From Nocardia blacklockiae (GTDB lineage Bacteria; Actinomycetota; Actinomycetes; Mycobacteriales; Mycobacteriaceae), in the NCBI RefSeq assembly GCF_015477355.1, contig NZ_JADLRJ010000007.1:310001-374000 (forward strand): DNA of 64,000 nucleotides, written 5' to 3'. The notes under the pieces were generated by a model, which was given only the letters and a program-made list of their open reading frames with translations, made no database searches and had not been told where the DNA came from. The position numbers and the translations under genes are program-made. Shown one piece after another: positions 45,085 to 55,063 of this stretch; positions within the stretch are counted from its first letter, which is position 1; every line of letters starts with the position of its first letter.

Positions 45085-45181
45085 GGGAGCGAACCGGGCG
45101 GCCGTCGGCTCGCGGAGAGCGGTCCCGAGGCGAGGCGGCCGCACGACGCGTGCGGCGGGGACGGTGCGCGGAGGGCGCGGC

Positions 45182-45688
45182 ATGAGGGCCGGGAAGGCCA
45201 AGTCCGGACCGGCGATCGCGCGCACGCGGGCGGGGCGGCAGCAGCGGATCGTGGAGTTGCTGTCCGCCCACGCCGTGCGCAGTCAGAGCGAGTTGGCGGC
45301 GCTGCTGGCGGGCGAGGGCATCGAGACCACCCAGGCCACGCTGTCCCGCGACCTCGACGAGCTGGGCGCGGTGAAACTGCGGGCCGCCGACGGCGGCGCG
45401 GGCATCTACGTGGTGCCCGAGGACGGCAGCCCGGTGCGCGGGGTCACCGGCGGCACCGACCGCCTGTCGAAGCTGCTCGGGGATCTACTGGTGTCCACCG
45501 ACCACAGCGGCAATATCGCCGTGCTGCGTACCCCGCCCGGCGCGGCGCACTTCCTCGCCAGTGCTCTGGATCGCGCGTCGCTTCCGGAGGTGGTCGGCAC
45601 CATCGCCGGGGACGACACCGTCGCGGTCATCGCCCGCGAACCGCTGACGGGCGCGGAACTGGCGGCCAAGATCGAACAATTGGCCTGA
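45182..45688 (+). CDS. argR: arginine repressor ArgR
   Basis: Hexameric arginine-dependent repressor. 168 aa: winged-helix N-domain (about 20-85, [36 protein letters not shown]) and arginine-binding C-domain with [28 protein letters not shown] and [13 protein letters not shown] (co-repressor motif GDDT). GGAGGG about seven bases before the ATG. It presumably binds the boxes before argC and argG; argR itself is in the same direction between them. Confidence 0.96.
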   Translation: MRAGKAKSGPAIARTRAGRQQRIVELLSAHAVRSQSELAALLAGEGIETTQATLSRDLDELGAVKLRAADGGAGIYVVPEDGSPVRGVTGGTDRLSKLLGDLLVSTDHSGNIAVLRTPPGAAHFLASALDRASLPEVVGTIAGDDTVAVIAREPLTGAELAAKIEQLA

Positions 45689-45821
45689 GCCGCGCCGTAT
45701 TCGGCGACTCGGGCCGGCGGGTACCGGCCCGGCGGGTAGGCGCCGCCGGACGCGGCCTCGCCGATGCCGATGATGTGCTGGATCAGGCCGAGAGCGCCCT
45801 CGGCGAGGTCCAGCACCCCGG

Positions 45822-45861
45822 TTATGAATGGGATTGCATCATCGTGCATAATCATTTGCAC
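45822..45861 (+). promoter_or_regulatory. argG promoter overlapped by ARG boxes
   Basis: TTATGA (45822-45827) and CATAAT (45847-45852), 19-base spacer, aligned base for base with the argC promoter. Box 1 TGAAT...TTGCA (45825-45838); box 2 TGCATAATCATTTGCA (45845-45860), more complete than at argC. Transcription would start near 45859, leaving a leader of about 108 bases before argG, unlike argC. Confidence 0.75.
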
Positions 45862-45966
45862 GTGGCGGGTGCCGCTCCGGGGAGGGGGCCGGGCACCGCC
45901 GCCGCGCCGCGCGAGCAGCGGGGCACGCAGACTTGGATACGCACGAAACCTGAGGAGCTTACAGAT

Positions 45967-48623
<2,657 letters not shown>

Positions 48624-48688
48624 CCCGGGTCCACGGCCGGGGTCCGGCTCGCCATCGGGCTCGGGAGCGGGCCGGTTATTCTGCGGCG

Positions 48689-49012
48689 ATGACGTTCCTG
48701 CTGTTGGTGCTGGCCATCGCGTCCGAGGTGACGGCGACGGTGTCGTTGAAGTTGTCCGAGGGGTTCAGCAAGGTCGGGCCCTCGGTGGTCGTGGTGGTGG
48801 GGTACGCGGGGGCGTTCTTCTTTCTCTCACAGGCGTTGAAGCGGGGGATGTCGATCGGCGTGGCCTACGGGATCTGGTCGGCGATCGGGGTGGCGGCGGT
48901 CGCCACCATCGGCGCGCTGTTTCTGGAGGAGAGCCTGACGCCGGTGCAGATCGGCGGCATCGGGCTGGTCATTCTCGGTGTGCTCGCGCTGGAGCTGGGC
49001 GCCGCCCACTGA
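48689..49012 (+). CDS. small multidrug resistance (SMR) efflux protein
   Basis: 107-aa, four-helix EmrE/Mmr-type proton antiporter that works as a dimer and exports quaternary cations. The essential membrane Glu is Glu13 (LAIASEVTATVSLK); helix 3 has the GVAYGIWSAIGV signature. 65 bp after argH and convergent with the threonine ammonia-lyase gene. The family also includes guanidinium exporters, but the sequence does not discriminate. Confidence 0.9.
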   Translation: MTFLLLVLAIASEVTATVSLKLSEGFSKVGPSVVVVVGYAGAFFFLSQALKRGMSIGVAYGIWSAIGVAAVATIGALFLEESLTPVQIGGIGLVILGVLALELGAAH

Positions 49013-49023
49013 GCCGCTCTCGG

Positions 49024-50247
49024 TCAATCCTGCACGCGCACCGGGTAACCCGCCGCGCCGAGGGCGTCCAGCACGTCGTCGCGGTGGGTGGTGCCGCGGG
49101 TCTCCAGGGTCAGCAGCACCTCGACCTCCTCGATGGCCAGCCAGGCCCCGGTGCGTGAGTGCACCACGTCCAGGACGCTCGCGCCGGTGTCGCCCACGGC
49201 GGCCAGCAGCTTGCCCAGGCTGCCGGGACGATCCGAAATCGTCACGCGCACAGCGAGATACCGGCCCGCCGCGCTGAGCCCGTGGCCGATGAGCCGGGTC
49301 AGCAGCAGCGGGTCCACATTGCCGCCGGACAGGATCGCGCACACCGGGCCGCGCAGCTCCAGCTCGTCCGCGCGGGTCATGAGCGCGGCGACCGCGGCGG
49401 CGCCGGCCGGCTCGACGATCAGCTTGGCGCGCTCCATGCACAGCAGCAGCGCGCTCGACAGCGCGTCCTCGTCGACGGTCACCACGGTCGCGTCGCCGGC
49501 CACGTGCGCGAACGGCACCGCGCCGGGCATGCCGACCGCGATCCCGTCGGCCATGGTCGACATCCGTTCCAGCGCAACGGGTCTGCCCGCGGCCAATGAC
49601 TCCGGCCAGGCCGCCGCCCGCGCGGCCTGCACACCGACGACCCGCACCTGCGGCGCGAGATGGCGCAGGGCGACGGCCACCCCGGCGAGCAGCCCGCCGC
49701 CGCCGGTCGGCACGATCACCGTGCCCACCTCCGGCAGCTGCTCCAGGATCTCCAGCGCCACGGTGGCCTGCCCGGCCACGATGTCGGGATGGTCGAACGG
49801 ATGGATCAGCGTCGCTCCGGTCTGTTCGGCGAAATCCTTTGCGGCGCTGAGGCAACGGTCGATGGTGTCGCCGTGCTGGTGCACCGTGGCGCCGTAGGCC
49901 CGGGTGGCCGCGAGCTTCGGCAGCGAGGCCCCGACCGGCATGAACACCGTCGAGTCGATGCCGAGAGTCGTTGCCGCCCAGGCCACTCCCTGCGCGTGGT
50001 TACCCGCGCTGGCCGCCACCACCCCGCGCCGCCGGACGTCCGCGGGCAGACCGGCGATCCGGTGGTAGGCCCCGCGCGGCTTGAACGAGCCGGTGCGCTG
50101 CAGGTTCTCGCATTTCAACCGCACCTCGTGCCCGGTGCGTTCGGACAGCACCCGCGACGCCACCAGCGGCGTGCGCCGGATGACGGGCGCCAGCTGCTTC
50201 GCCGCCGCCTCGAGGTGGTCCGGCCCGATCGATTCCATGGCCGCCAT
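49024..50247 (-). CDS. ilvA: threonine ammonia-lyase
   Basis: PLP enzyme deaminating threonine (and serine) to 2-oxobutyrate, feeding isoleucine. 407 aa. Catalytic Lys56 in GSFKPRGAY, serine-loop ASAGNHAQGVAW (about 80), tetraglycine PLP-phosphate loop PTGGGGLLAG (about 180). A single C-terminal ACT-like regulatory domain (about 330-405, VRVTISDRPGSLGKLLAAVGD) places it in the shorter one-ACT class. Start at the ATG 50247; an ATG three codons in is equally possible. 30 bp downstream of idi on the same strand. Confidence 0.93.
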   Translation of the reverse strand: MAAMESIGPDHLEAAAKQLAPVIRRTPLVASRVLSERTGHEVRLKCENLQRTGSFKPRGAYHRIAGLPADVRRRGVVAASAGNHAQGVAWAATTLGIDSTVFMPVGASLPKLAATRAYGATVHQHGDTIDRCLSAAKDFAEQTGATLIHPFDHPDIVAGQATVALEILEQLPEVGTVIVPTGGGGLLAGVAVALRHLAPQVRVVGVQAARAAAWPESLAAGRPVALERMSTMADGIAVGMPGAVPFAHVAGDATVVTVDEDALSSALLLCMERAKLIVEPAGAAAVAALMTRADELELRGPVCAILSGGNVDPLLLTRLIGHGLSAAGRYLAVRVTISDRPGSLGKLLAAVGDTGASVLDVVHSRTGAWLAIEEVEVLLTLETRGTTHRDDVLDALGAAGYPVRVQD

Positions 50248-50277
50248 TCTGCCAGACGGTTGCCGCCGCGCCGGACC

Positions 50278-50826
50278 TCAGAGTTCGGCTTTGTCGATCA
50301 CCTCGAGCACGCCCGACAGCCACGGCGTGTACCGCTGCGGGTCCGCGACCATCGCGTCGGCGAGGTCGCTCGGCCAGATCCAGGCGTGATCGGCGATCTC
50401 CGCCGGGTCCGGCCGCGGCGGCGTGCCGTCGAACCGGCCGACGAGCACGTGGTCCCATTCGTGCTCGACGCGGCCGGTATTCGGGTCGGCGGCCCGGTAG
50501 GTGAACGTGCCCACCTCGGTCAGCGCGGCGCGGATGCCCAGTTCCTCGACCAGCCGCTCCGCCGCCGCGTCGGTGAGCGGGCGGCCCGGCGCCGGATGCC
50601 CGCAGCACGTATTGGTCCACAGCAGCGGGAACCGGGTCTTCACCCCGGCGCGCTGCTGCAGCAGCGCGCGCCCGTCGGCATCGAACAACAGCACCGAGAA
50701 GGCCCGATGCAGGCGGCCGGGTGCGGTGTGTGCCTGTGCCACCGGGCACGCGCCGATCGCGCGGCCCTGTTCGTCCACCAGTTCGACGGGCAGGGCCTCG
50801 CGGTCGGTCGTCGTCTCGAGGGTCAC
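50278..50826 (-). CDS. idi: isopentenyl-diphosphate delta-isomerase, type I
   Basis: Interconverts IPP and DMAPP. 182-aa Nudix-fold enzyme; active-site Cys75 in NTCCGHP, metal/catalytic acids in VEHEWDH (Glu121, Glu123) and the Nudix-like AAAERLVEELGI helix. GTG start overlaps the methyltransferase stop by four bases (GTGA), so it is the translationally coupled last gene of the 2-methylisoborneol operon. It would raise the DMAPP supply for geranyl diphosphate, the first precursor of that pathway. Confidence 0.94.
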   Translation of the reverse strand: MTLETTTDREALPVELVDEQGRAIGACPVAQAHTAPGRLHRAFSVLLFDADGRALLQQRAGVKTRFPLLWTNTCCGHPAPGRPLTDAAAERLVEELGIRAALTEVGTFTYRAADPNTGRVEHEWDHVLVGRFDGTPPRPDPAEIADHAWIWPSDLADAMVADPQRYTPWLSGVLEVIDKAEL

Positions 50827-51694
50827 CTACCTACCTTATCCGCGGCGATCAGCAAATACTGGAAGCTGCCCTCGCGATACGCGGTGAGGAACGGCTTCTC
50901 CACGCCGGTCGCCAGCTCGGAACTGGTGCGCAGCTCCCAGTAGGGAATGGTGGCCGGGGTGAGATCGGTGACGGTGACCGGCACCAGGCCGTTGGCGGCC
51001 AGGGCCCGGAAGTACTCGCCGCGCGGATGGATCATGCAGCCGTAGTGCGCGTCGATCCAGCTCACCGAGGACGACTTGCCGCCGGTGACGTCGTTGGAGC
51101 AGCCGGTGATGCACACGTACCGGCCGCCCGGCTGGAGCAGCCGCGCGAATTCGGCGAACAGGTCGTGCAGGTCGACGTACATGGTCGTCTCGTTGGTCCA
51201 GATGCCGCGCATGCTGCCCGACTCGAAGCCGGCTCCAGCATGTTCCGGAAATGGGAGCGCACCGACTCGTGGACATTGCGCTGCCGGGCCTGGTCGTTGG
51301 CGAAACCGACCTGGTACTCCGAGATCGTCACCCCGTCGACGGTGCAGCCGAAGCGCTGGTTGGCCATGATGCTGGTGCCGCCCCGCCCGCAGCCGGCGTC
51401 GAGCAGCCGGTCGCCGGGCCGGACGTCGCCGAGGTGGTCGAGCAGCACGTCGGCCTGCGCGGTCTCGAGCCGGTGCAGTTCGCGCACGATCCGGTCCTGC
51501 CGGGTGTCGTCCGGCTCCTCCAGGACCGACCAGTCCGGCTCGCCGATCCCGTAGTGGTGGTGGTAGAGGCCGTCGACCTCGCCGAGCTTGACGTTGACCC
51601 GATCGTCGTTGGGATTGTTGTTCCAGTACTCGGCGACCGAGCGCTGGTAGCTGCTGTGCAGGACAGTGTCGGTCTCGCGGTCGAGCATCGTCAT
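50823..51694 (-). pseudogene. geranyl diphosphate 2-C-methyltransferase, frameshifted
   Basis: SAM-dependent enzyme making 2-methyl-GPP, the substrate of 2-MIB synthase. The first part (51694 down to about 51232) reads MTMLDRETDTVLHSSYQRSV... through the SAM motif LLDAGCGRGGTS to SHFRNMLE. The rest continues in another frame as FESGSMRGIWTNETTMYVDLHDLF to the C-terminus at 50823. Relatives have NMLDTGF at the junction; adding one G (or C on the plus strand) near 51228-51234 gives NMLEPGFES and restores a 290-aa protein. Either a real frameshift or a sequencing error in a GC run. Downstream coupling to idi is intact. Confidence 0.88.
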
Positions 51695-51764
51695 CGCAGA
51701 TCATCCTCTCGAACCAGGGGTGTGCCGGGTGGTGCGCGAATGAGATATCGAAAGACGTTGAGAG

Positions 51765-53189
51765 TCAGTTGTGGTCGTTATAGCGGCGGCTTTCGGCGTG
51801 CCAGGCGCGACTGCCGGCCATCCAGGCCCACACGCCGCCCAGGAAGCGCCGCAGTTCGGGGGAGCCGGTGGCCGCGAGGACCGTCGCCTCCGCCTCGAAG
51901 CGGTGGACCAGTTCGTCGTGGATATCGGCCGTGCGCCGCACCGCCTCGCGGCGCGGGCAGTTCTCCTCCGCGGCGAGTACGGTCGGCAGGTTGAACTCGC
52001 GCCCGTCCGACAGGTCCTCGCGGGCCATGGAATACAGGTCGTTGACGATCTGGGTGGCCAGCGCGGCAGTGGTCACCACCCGGCGCACCCGAGGGTCGGT
52101 GTACTCCGGCGCGCTCAGCTCGTAGCCGCCGAGCACGTCGATCGGGGCCAGGCACGGCAGGAAGCTGTGCGGTTGCCGGTTGGTCAGGTACTCCCACACC
52201 GGCGGCATCCGCCCGGCCGTGCGCCAGCCGGCCTCCGCGCCGAGCGCGATGAACCAGCCCCCGATCTCGGTGCGCAGCCGGGCGAGCTGCGCGGGGGTGG
52301 CGTAGTGCGCCATGTGCTCGAAGGAGGTGCGGAAGGCCCGCAGGACCGGGTCGGCCCGCAGGGCGCGCTCCAACTGTGTCTGGTATCGCGCGGGCAGATG
52401 CACGGGATCCATGACGGCGGCGACCAATTCGAGCCGCGGCCCCAATTCGGCCGCCGCGCTGGACGGAGTTCCGTCGGGGGCTCGGTCGTCGGAGTCCTCC
52501 TCGCAGTAGTAATCGTCGACGGACCATTCCGACACCGCGCATTTCGCCGCGGCCAGCAGCCGGTCCGGATCGTCGCAGTCGGGGTAGGCGAGCATGACCA
52601 GCCGGCCGAAGTCGGCCTTGTGCAGCTCGTCCATCTTGCCCTCGTAGAGCCCGATCGACTCCGCCCACACCAGGATTCCCTCGTTCACCGCCGCGGCGAG
52701 CGCCGGATTGTCGCGCACCGGGGGCGGGCAGTACAGCGGAGGGATCTCGGGTTCCGCCGCGGTGCCCGGAGCGCCTTTCCCCGGCGACTCGTCCGTCGCG
52801 GCGGTGTCGGGACGGGTAGCGAATTTCGCCAGATCGCTGCCGCCCGAAAGGATTCGATCGAGGGACCGGTTCAGGTCGAGACCCGGCCCGCCGGGCGGGC
52901 GGCGGGCCTTCGGCGGGGCGTCGTTCGTGTCCGCGAGGTACTGCGGGCGCTGCGGCGGCAGCAGCGCGGCCGCGCCCAGACCGCTGGGGCCGAGCAGGCG
53001 ACGGGGCGCCCGGGGCCCGGTCATGTCCGAGAGCGGTGTCGAAACCTCCTGGGGTACTTCGTGTTCGGGCTCCTCCTGGGCGAGGAACTGCGCCGGGGGA
53101 GCGTGCTCGAGATCGGCCAGGAGCCTGGCGACGACCGCGGCCACCTCATCGGTGGCGGGCGGTGCCGCGGCGCGCGACAGCACCGACAT
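51765..53189 (-). CDS. 2-methylisoborneol synthase (encapsulin cargo)
   Basis: Class I terpene cyclase converting 2-methyl-GPP to 2-methylisoborneol. 474 aa: a Pro/Ala-rich disordered N-terminal region (1-150) and an all-alpha cyclase domain. Metal motifs: DDYYCEE (Asp225, Asp226) and NDLYSMARE (Asn383, Ser387, Glu391), followed by the RY motif near the C-terminus. The N-terminal region carries two conserved-looking segments, RRLLGPSGLGAAALL (63-77) and GLDLNRSLDRILSGG (103-117), similar to the GPTG-containing motif of Streptomyces homologues and probably targeting it to the encapsulin shell. Starts 6 bp after the shell gene. Confidence 0.93.
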   Translation of the reverse strand: MSVLSRAAAPPATDEVAAVVARLLADLEHAPPAQFLAQEEPEHEVPQEVSTPLSDMTGPRAPRRLLGPSGLGAAALLPPQRPQYLADTNDAPPKARRPPGGPGLDLNRSLDRILSGGSDLAKFATRPDTAATDESPGKGAPGTAAEPEIPPLYCPPPVRDNPALAAAVNEGILVWAESIGLYEGKMDELHKADFGRLVMLAYPDCDDPDRLLAAAKCAVSEWSVDDYYCEEDSDDRAPDGTPSSAAAELGPRLELVAAVMDPVHLPARYQTQLERALRADPVLRAFRTSFEHMAHYATPAQLARLRTEIGGWFIALGAEAGWRTAGRMPPVWEYLTNRQPHSFLPCLAPIDVLGGYELSAPEYTDPRVRRVVTTAALATQIVNDLYSMAREDLSDGREFNLPTVLAAEENCPRREAVRRTADIHDELVHRFEAEATVLAATGSPELRRFLGGVWAWMAGSRAWHAESRRYNDHN

Positions 53190-53195
53190 GGCTGC

Positions 53196-54611
53196 TCACT
53201 CCCGTCGGTCGCCCGGGCGGGCGACGAGGACGTTGTCGAGGATGCCCAGCGCGTCGGGGACCAGTACGGCCGCCGAGTAGTAGCAGCTGACCAGGTAGGA
53301 GATGATCGACTGGTCGTCGATGCCCTTGAACCGGACGTTGAGGCTGGGCTCGTACTCGTCCGGGATGCCGATCTGGTGCAAGCCGACCACGCCCTGTTCC
53401 TGCTCGCCGGTGCGCATCGCCAGGATCGAGGTGGTGTGGTTCTCGCTGAGCGGGATCTTGCCGCACGGGAAGATCGGCACGCCGCGCCAGGACGGAATGC
53501 GGTGGCCGTCGACCTCGACCGGGTCCGGATAGATGCCGCGCCGGGTGCACTCGCGCCCGAACGCCGCGATCGCTTTCGGGTGCGCCAGAAACAGTTTCGT
53601 GCCGCGCCGCATGCTCAGCAGCTCGTCCATGTCGTCCGGGGTGGGCGGGCCGGACTCGGTGTAGATGCGCTGTTTGAGGTCGCAGTTGTGCAGTAGGCCG
53701 TAGTCGGGGTTGTTGACCAGGTCGTGCTCGCGACGCTCGTAGAGGGCCGCGATGGTGAGCTTGAGCTGCTGCTCGATCTGGTTGTGCGGCTCGTTGAACA
53801 GGTCCGCGACGCGGCTGTGCACGCGCAGCACGCTCTGGGCCAGGCTCAGCTCGTATTCGCGCGGGGCGGCGTCGTAGTCGACGAAGGTGCCCTCGAGCAG
53901 CGGTTCGCCCGCGTGCCCGGAGGAGATGTGAATATTCGCCTCGCCGTGGTTGTTCTGCGGCTTGCTGGGCCGGGCGGCGAATCGCGTGAGTTGTTCGCGC
54001 AGCGCGGGGATCTCGTCGAGGGTGCGCTCGAGCGCGGCGCGGGGCAGGGAGAGCACGGTGGTCGGGGTGATCGTGGTCAGGGTGACCGGCCAGATGGCGT
54101 TCTGGTCGGTGAGGATCTTCTCGCCGAAATACTCGCCGCCGGCGAGGATGCCGAGCCGGGTGGTCTCGCCGTACTCGCCGGTGCCGATCTTGCTGAGTTT
54201 GCCGTGTACGACGAGCAGCAGCTGGTCGACGGGGTTGCCGAACTCGGCGACGACCGTGCCGGGCTCGAGATCGCGCTGCTCGAACTGCCGGGCGAGGGCG
54301 GCCAGCGCCTCCTCGTCGTCGAAGGTGCGCAGCTGGGGCAGTTCCTGCAGTTCGAGCGGGATGACCCGGGCCTGCCCGCCGTCGACCAGGAACTCCACCT
54401 CGCCGTTGCCGACGGTGTGGGTGAGGCGGCGATTGACGCGATAGACGCCGCCGTGGACCTGCACCCACGGCAGCCTGCGGGTCAGCCAGCGGGAGCTGAT
54501 GCCCTGCATCTGAGGTTCGGATTTGGTGGAGTGGGCGAGCTTCCGAGCGGCGGAGGTGGACAGGCTCTTCTGGCCGTTGGTCTGGGTCTGTGCCGGCAGT
54601 TCTATGGTCAT
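53196..54611 (-). CDS. family 2B encapsulin shell protein with cNMP-binding-like insertion
   Basis: 471-aa HK97-fold nanocompartment protein of the type linked to 2-MIB synthases (EshA-like; often annotated Crp/cyclic-nucleotide-binding protein). The N-terminal arm and part of the shell fold (1-90) are followed by an inserted cNMP-binding beta-barrel (about 94-205, ...[11 protein letters not shown]...) and the rest of the shell domain (about 245-470). In the phosphate cassette the usual Arg is absent (NAIWPVTLT), so classical cAMP binding is doubtful. The ATG at 54611 has GAGGA upstream; in-frame sequence before it is not family-like. First gene of the operon. Confidence 0.92.
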   Translation of the reverse strand: MTIELPAQTQTNGQKSLSTSAARKLAHSTKSEPQMQGISSRWLTRRLPWVQVHGGVYRVNRRLTHTVGNGEVEFLVDGGQARVIPLELQELPQLRTFDDEEALAALARQFEQRDLEPGTVVAEFGNPVDQLLLVVHGKLSKIGTGEYGETTRLGILAGGEYFGEKILTDQNAIWPVTLTTITPTTVLSLPRAALERTLDEIPALREQLTRFAARPSKPQNNHGEANIHISSGHAGEPLLEGTFVDYDAAPREYELSLAQSVLRVHSRVADLFNEPHNQIEQQLKLTIAALYERREHDLVNNPDYGLLHNCDLKQRIYTESGPPTPDDMDELLSMRRGTKLFLAHPKAIAAFGRECTRRGIYPDPVEVDGHRIPSWRGVPIFPCGKIPLSENHTTSILAMRTGEQEQGVVGLHQIGIPDEYEPSLNVRFKGIDDQSIISYLVSCYYSAAVLVPDALGILDNVLVARPGDRRE

Positions 54612-55063
54612 GCTGCGGTCCTCACCTCGTGAATTTGCCACCGCGACGGCGCCGGTGGTGGAGACATGGCGATATGGCAGGCGGAGAAGCCTGCTCGTTC
54701 GGACACTCGAGCGAATGTGCAAGCGCGACTGCGCGTTTCCAGCAATCCGATCGTAAGTCCGGGTGCGGCGACGATGCAGCGGAATCCGCGAAGACGAATG
54801 AAAATCCTTGTGCCGTAACGGTTCGGAATCGCTTCTCGACCGGGACAAGTCCGTGGCGCGGCCGCTACGAACGCCCTCGGCGAGTCGCGCGCCGTGCGTG
54901 TCGTGGACGGCGGCGCGGGGGTCGGCAACGCGCCCGCGAACGGTCCGGCCAGGACGGGCCGCGGCACCGCGTCCGCGAAGTAGGCTGTTGATGTGGCAAG
55001 CTCATCTGGACACGCAGGGGCCGGTGACGGGTGTCACGCGCAGGGCGAGGGCTGGGAGTTACC
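54612..55063. other. divergent intergenic region, encapsulin / lipase-ACS
   Basis: 452 bases without a gene. It must carry promoters for the encapsulin operon (minus) and the lipase/ACS fusion (plus). I see a CCACCG (54638-54643)/CGGTGG (54653-54658) hairpin in the encapsulin 5' UTR and a TACGAT-like -10 candidate on the minus strand near 54750, but no convincing full promoter. No ORF with a plausible product. Confidence 0.5.

Noticed and set aside
45775-45966. N-terminal extension of argG to an upstream ATG
   Set aside because: The extension contains the ARG-box promoter and has no homology to ArgG.
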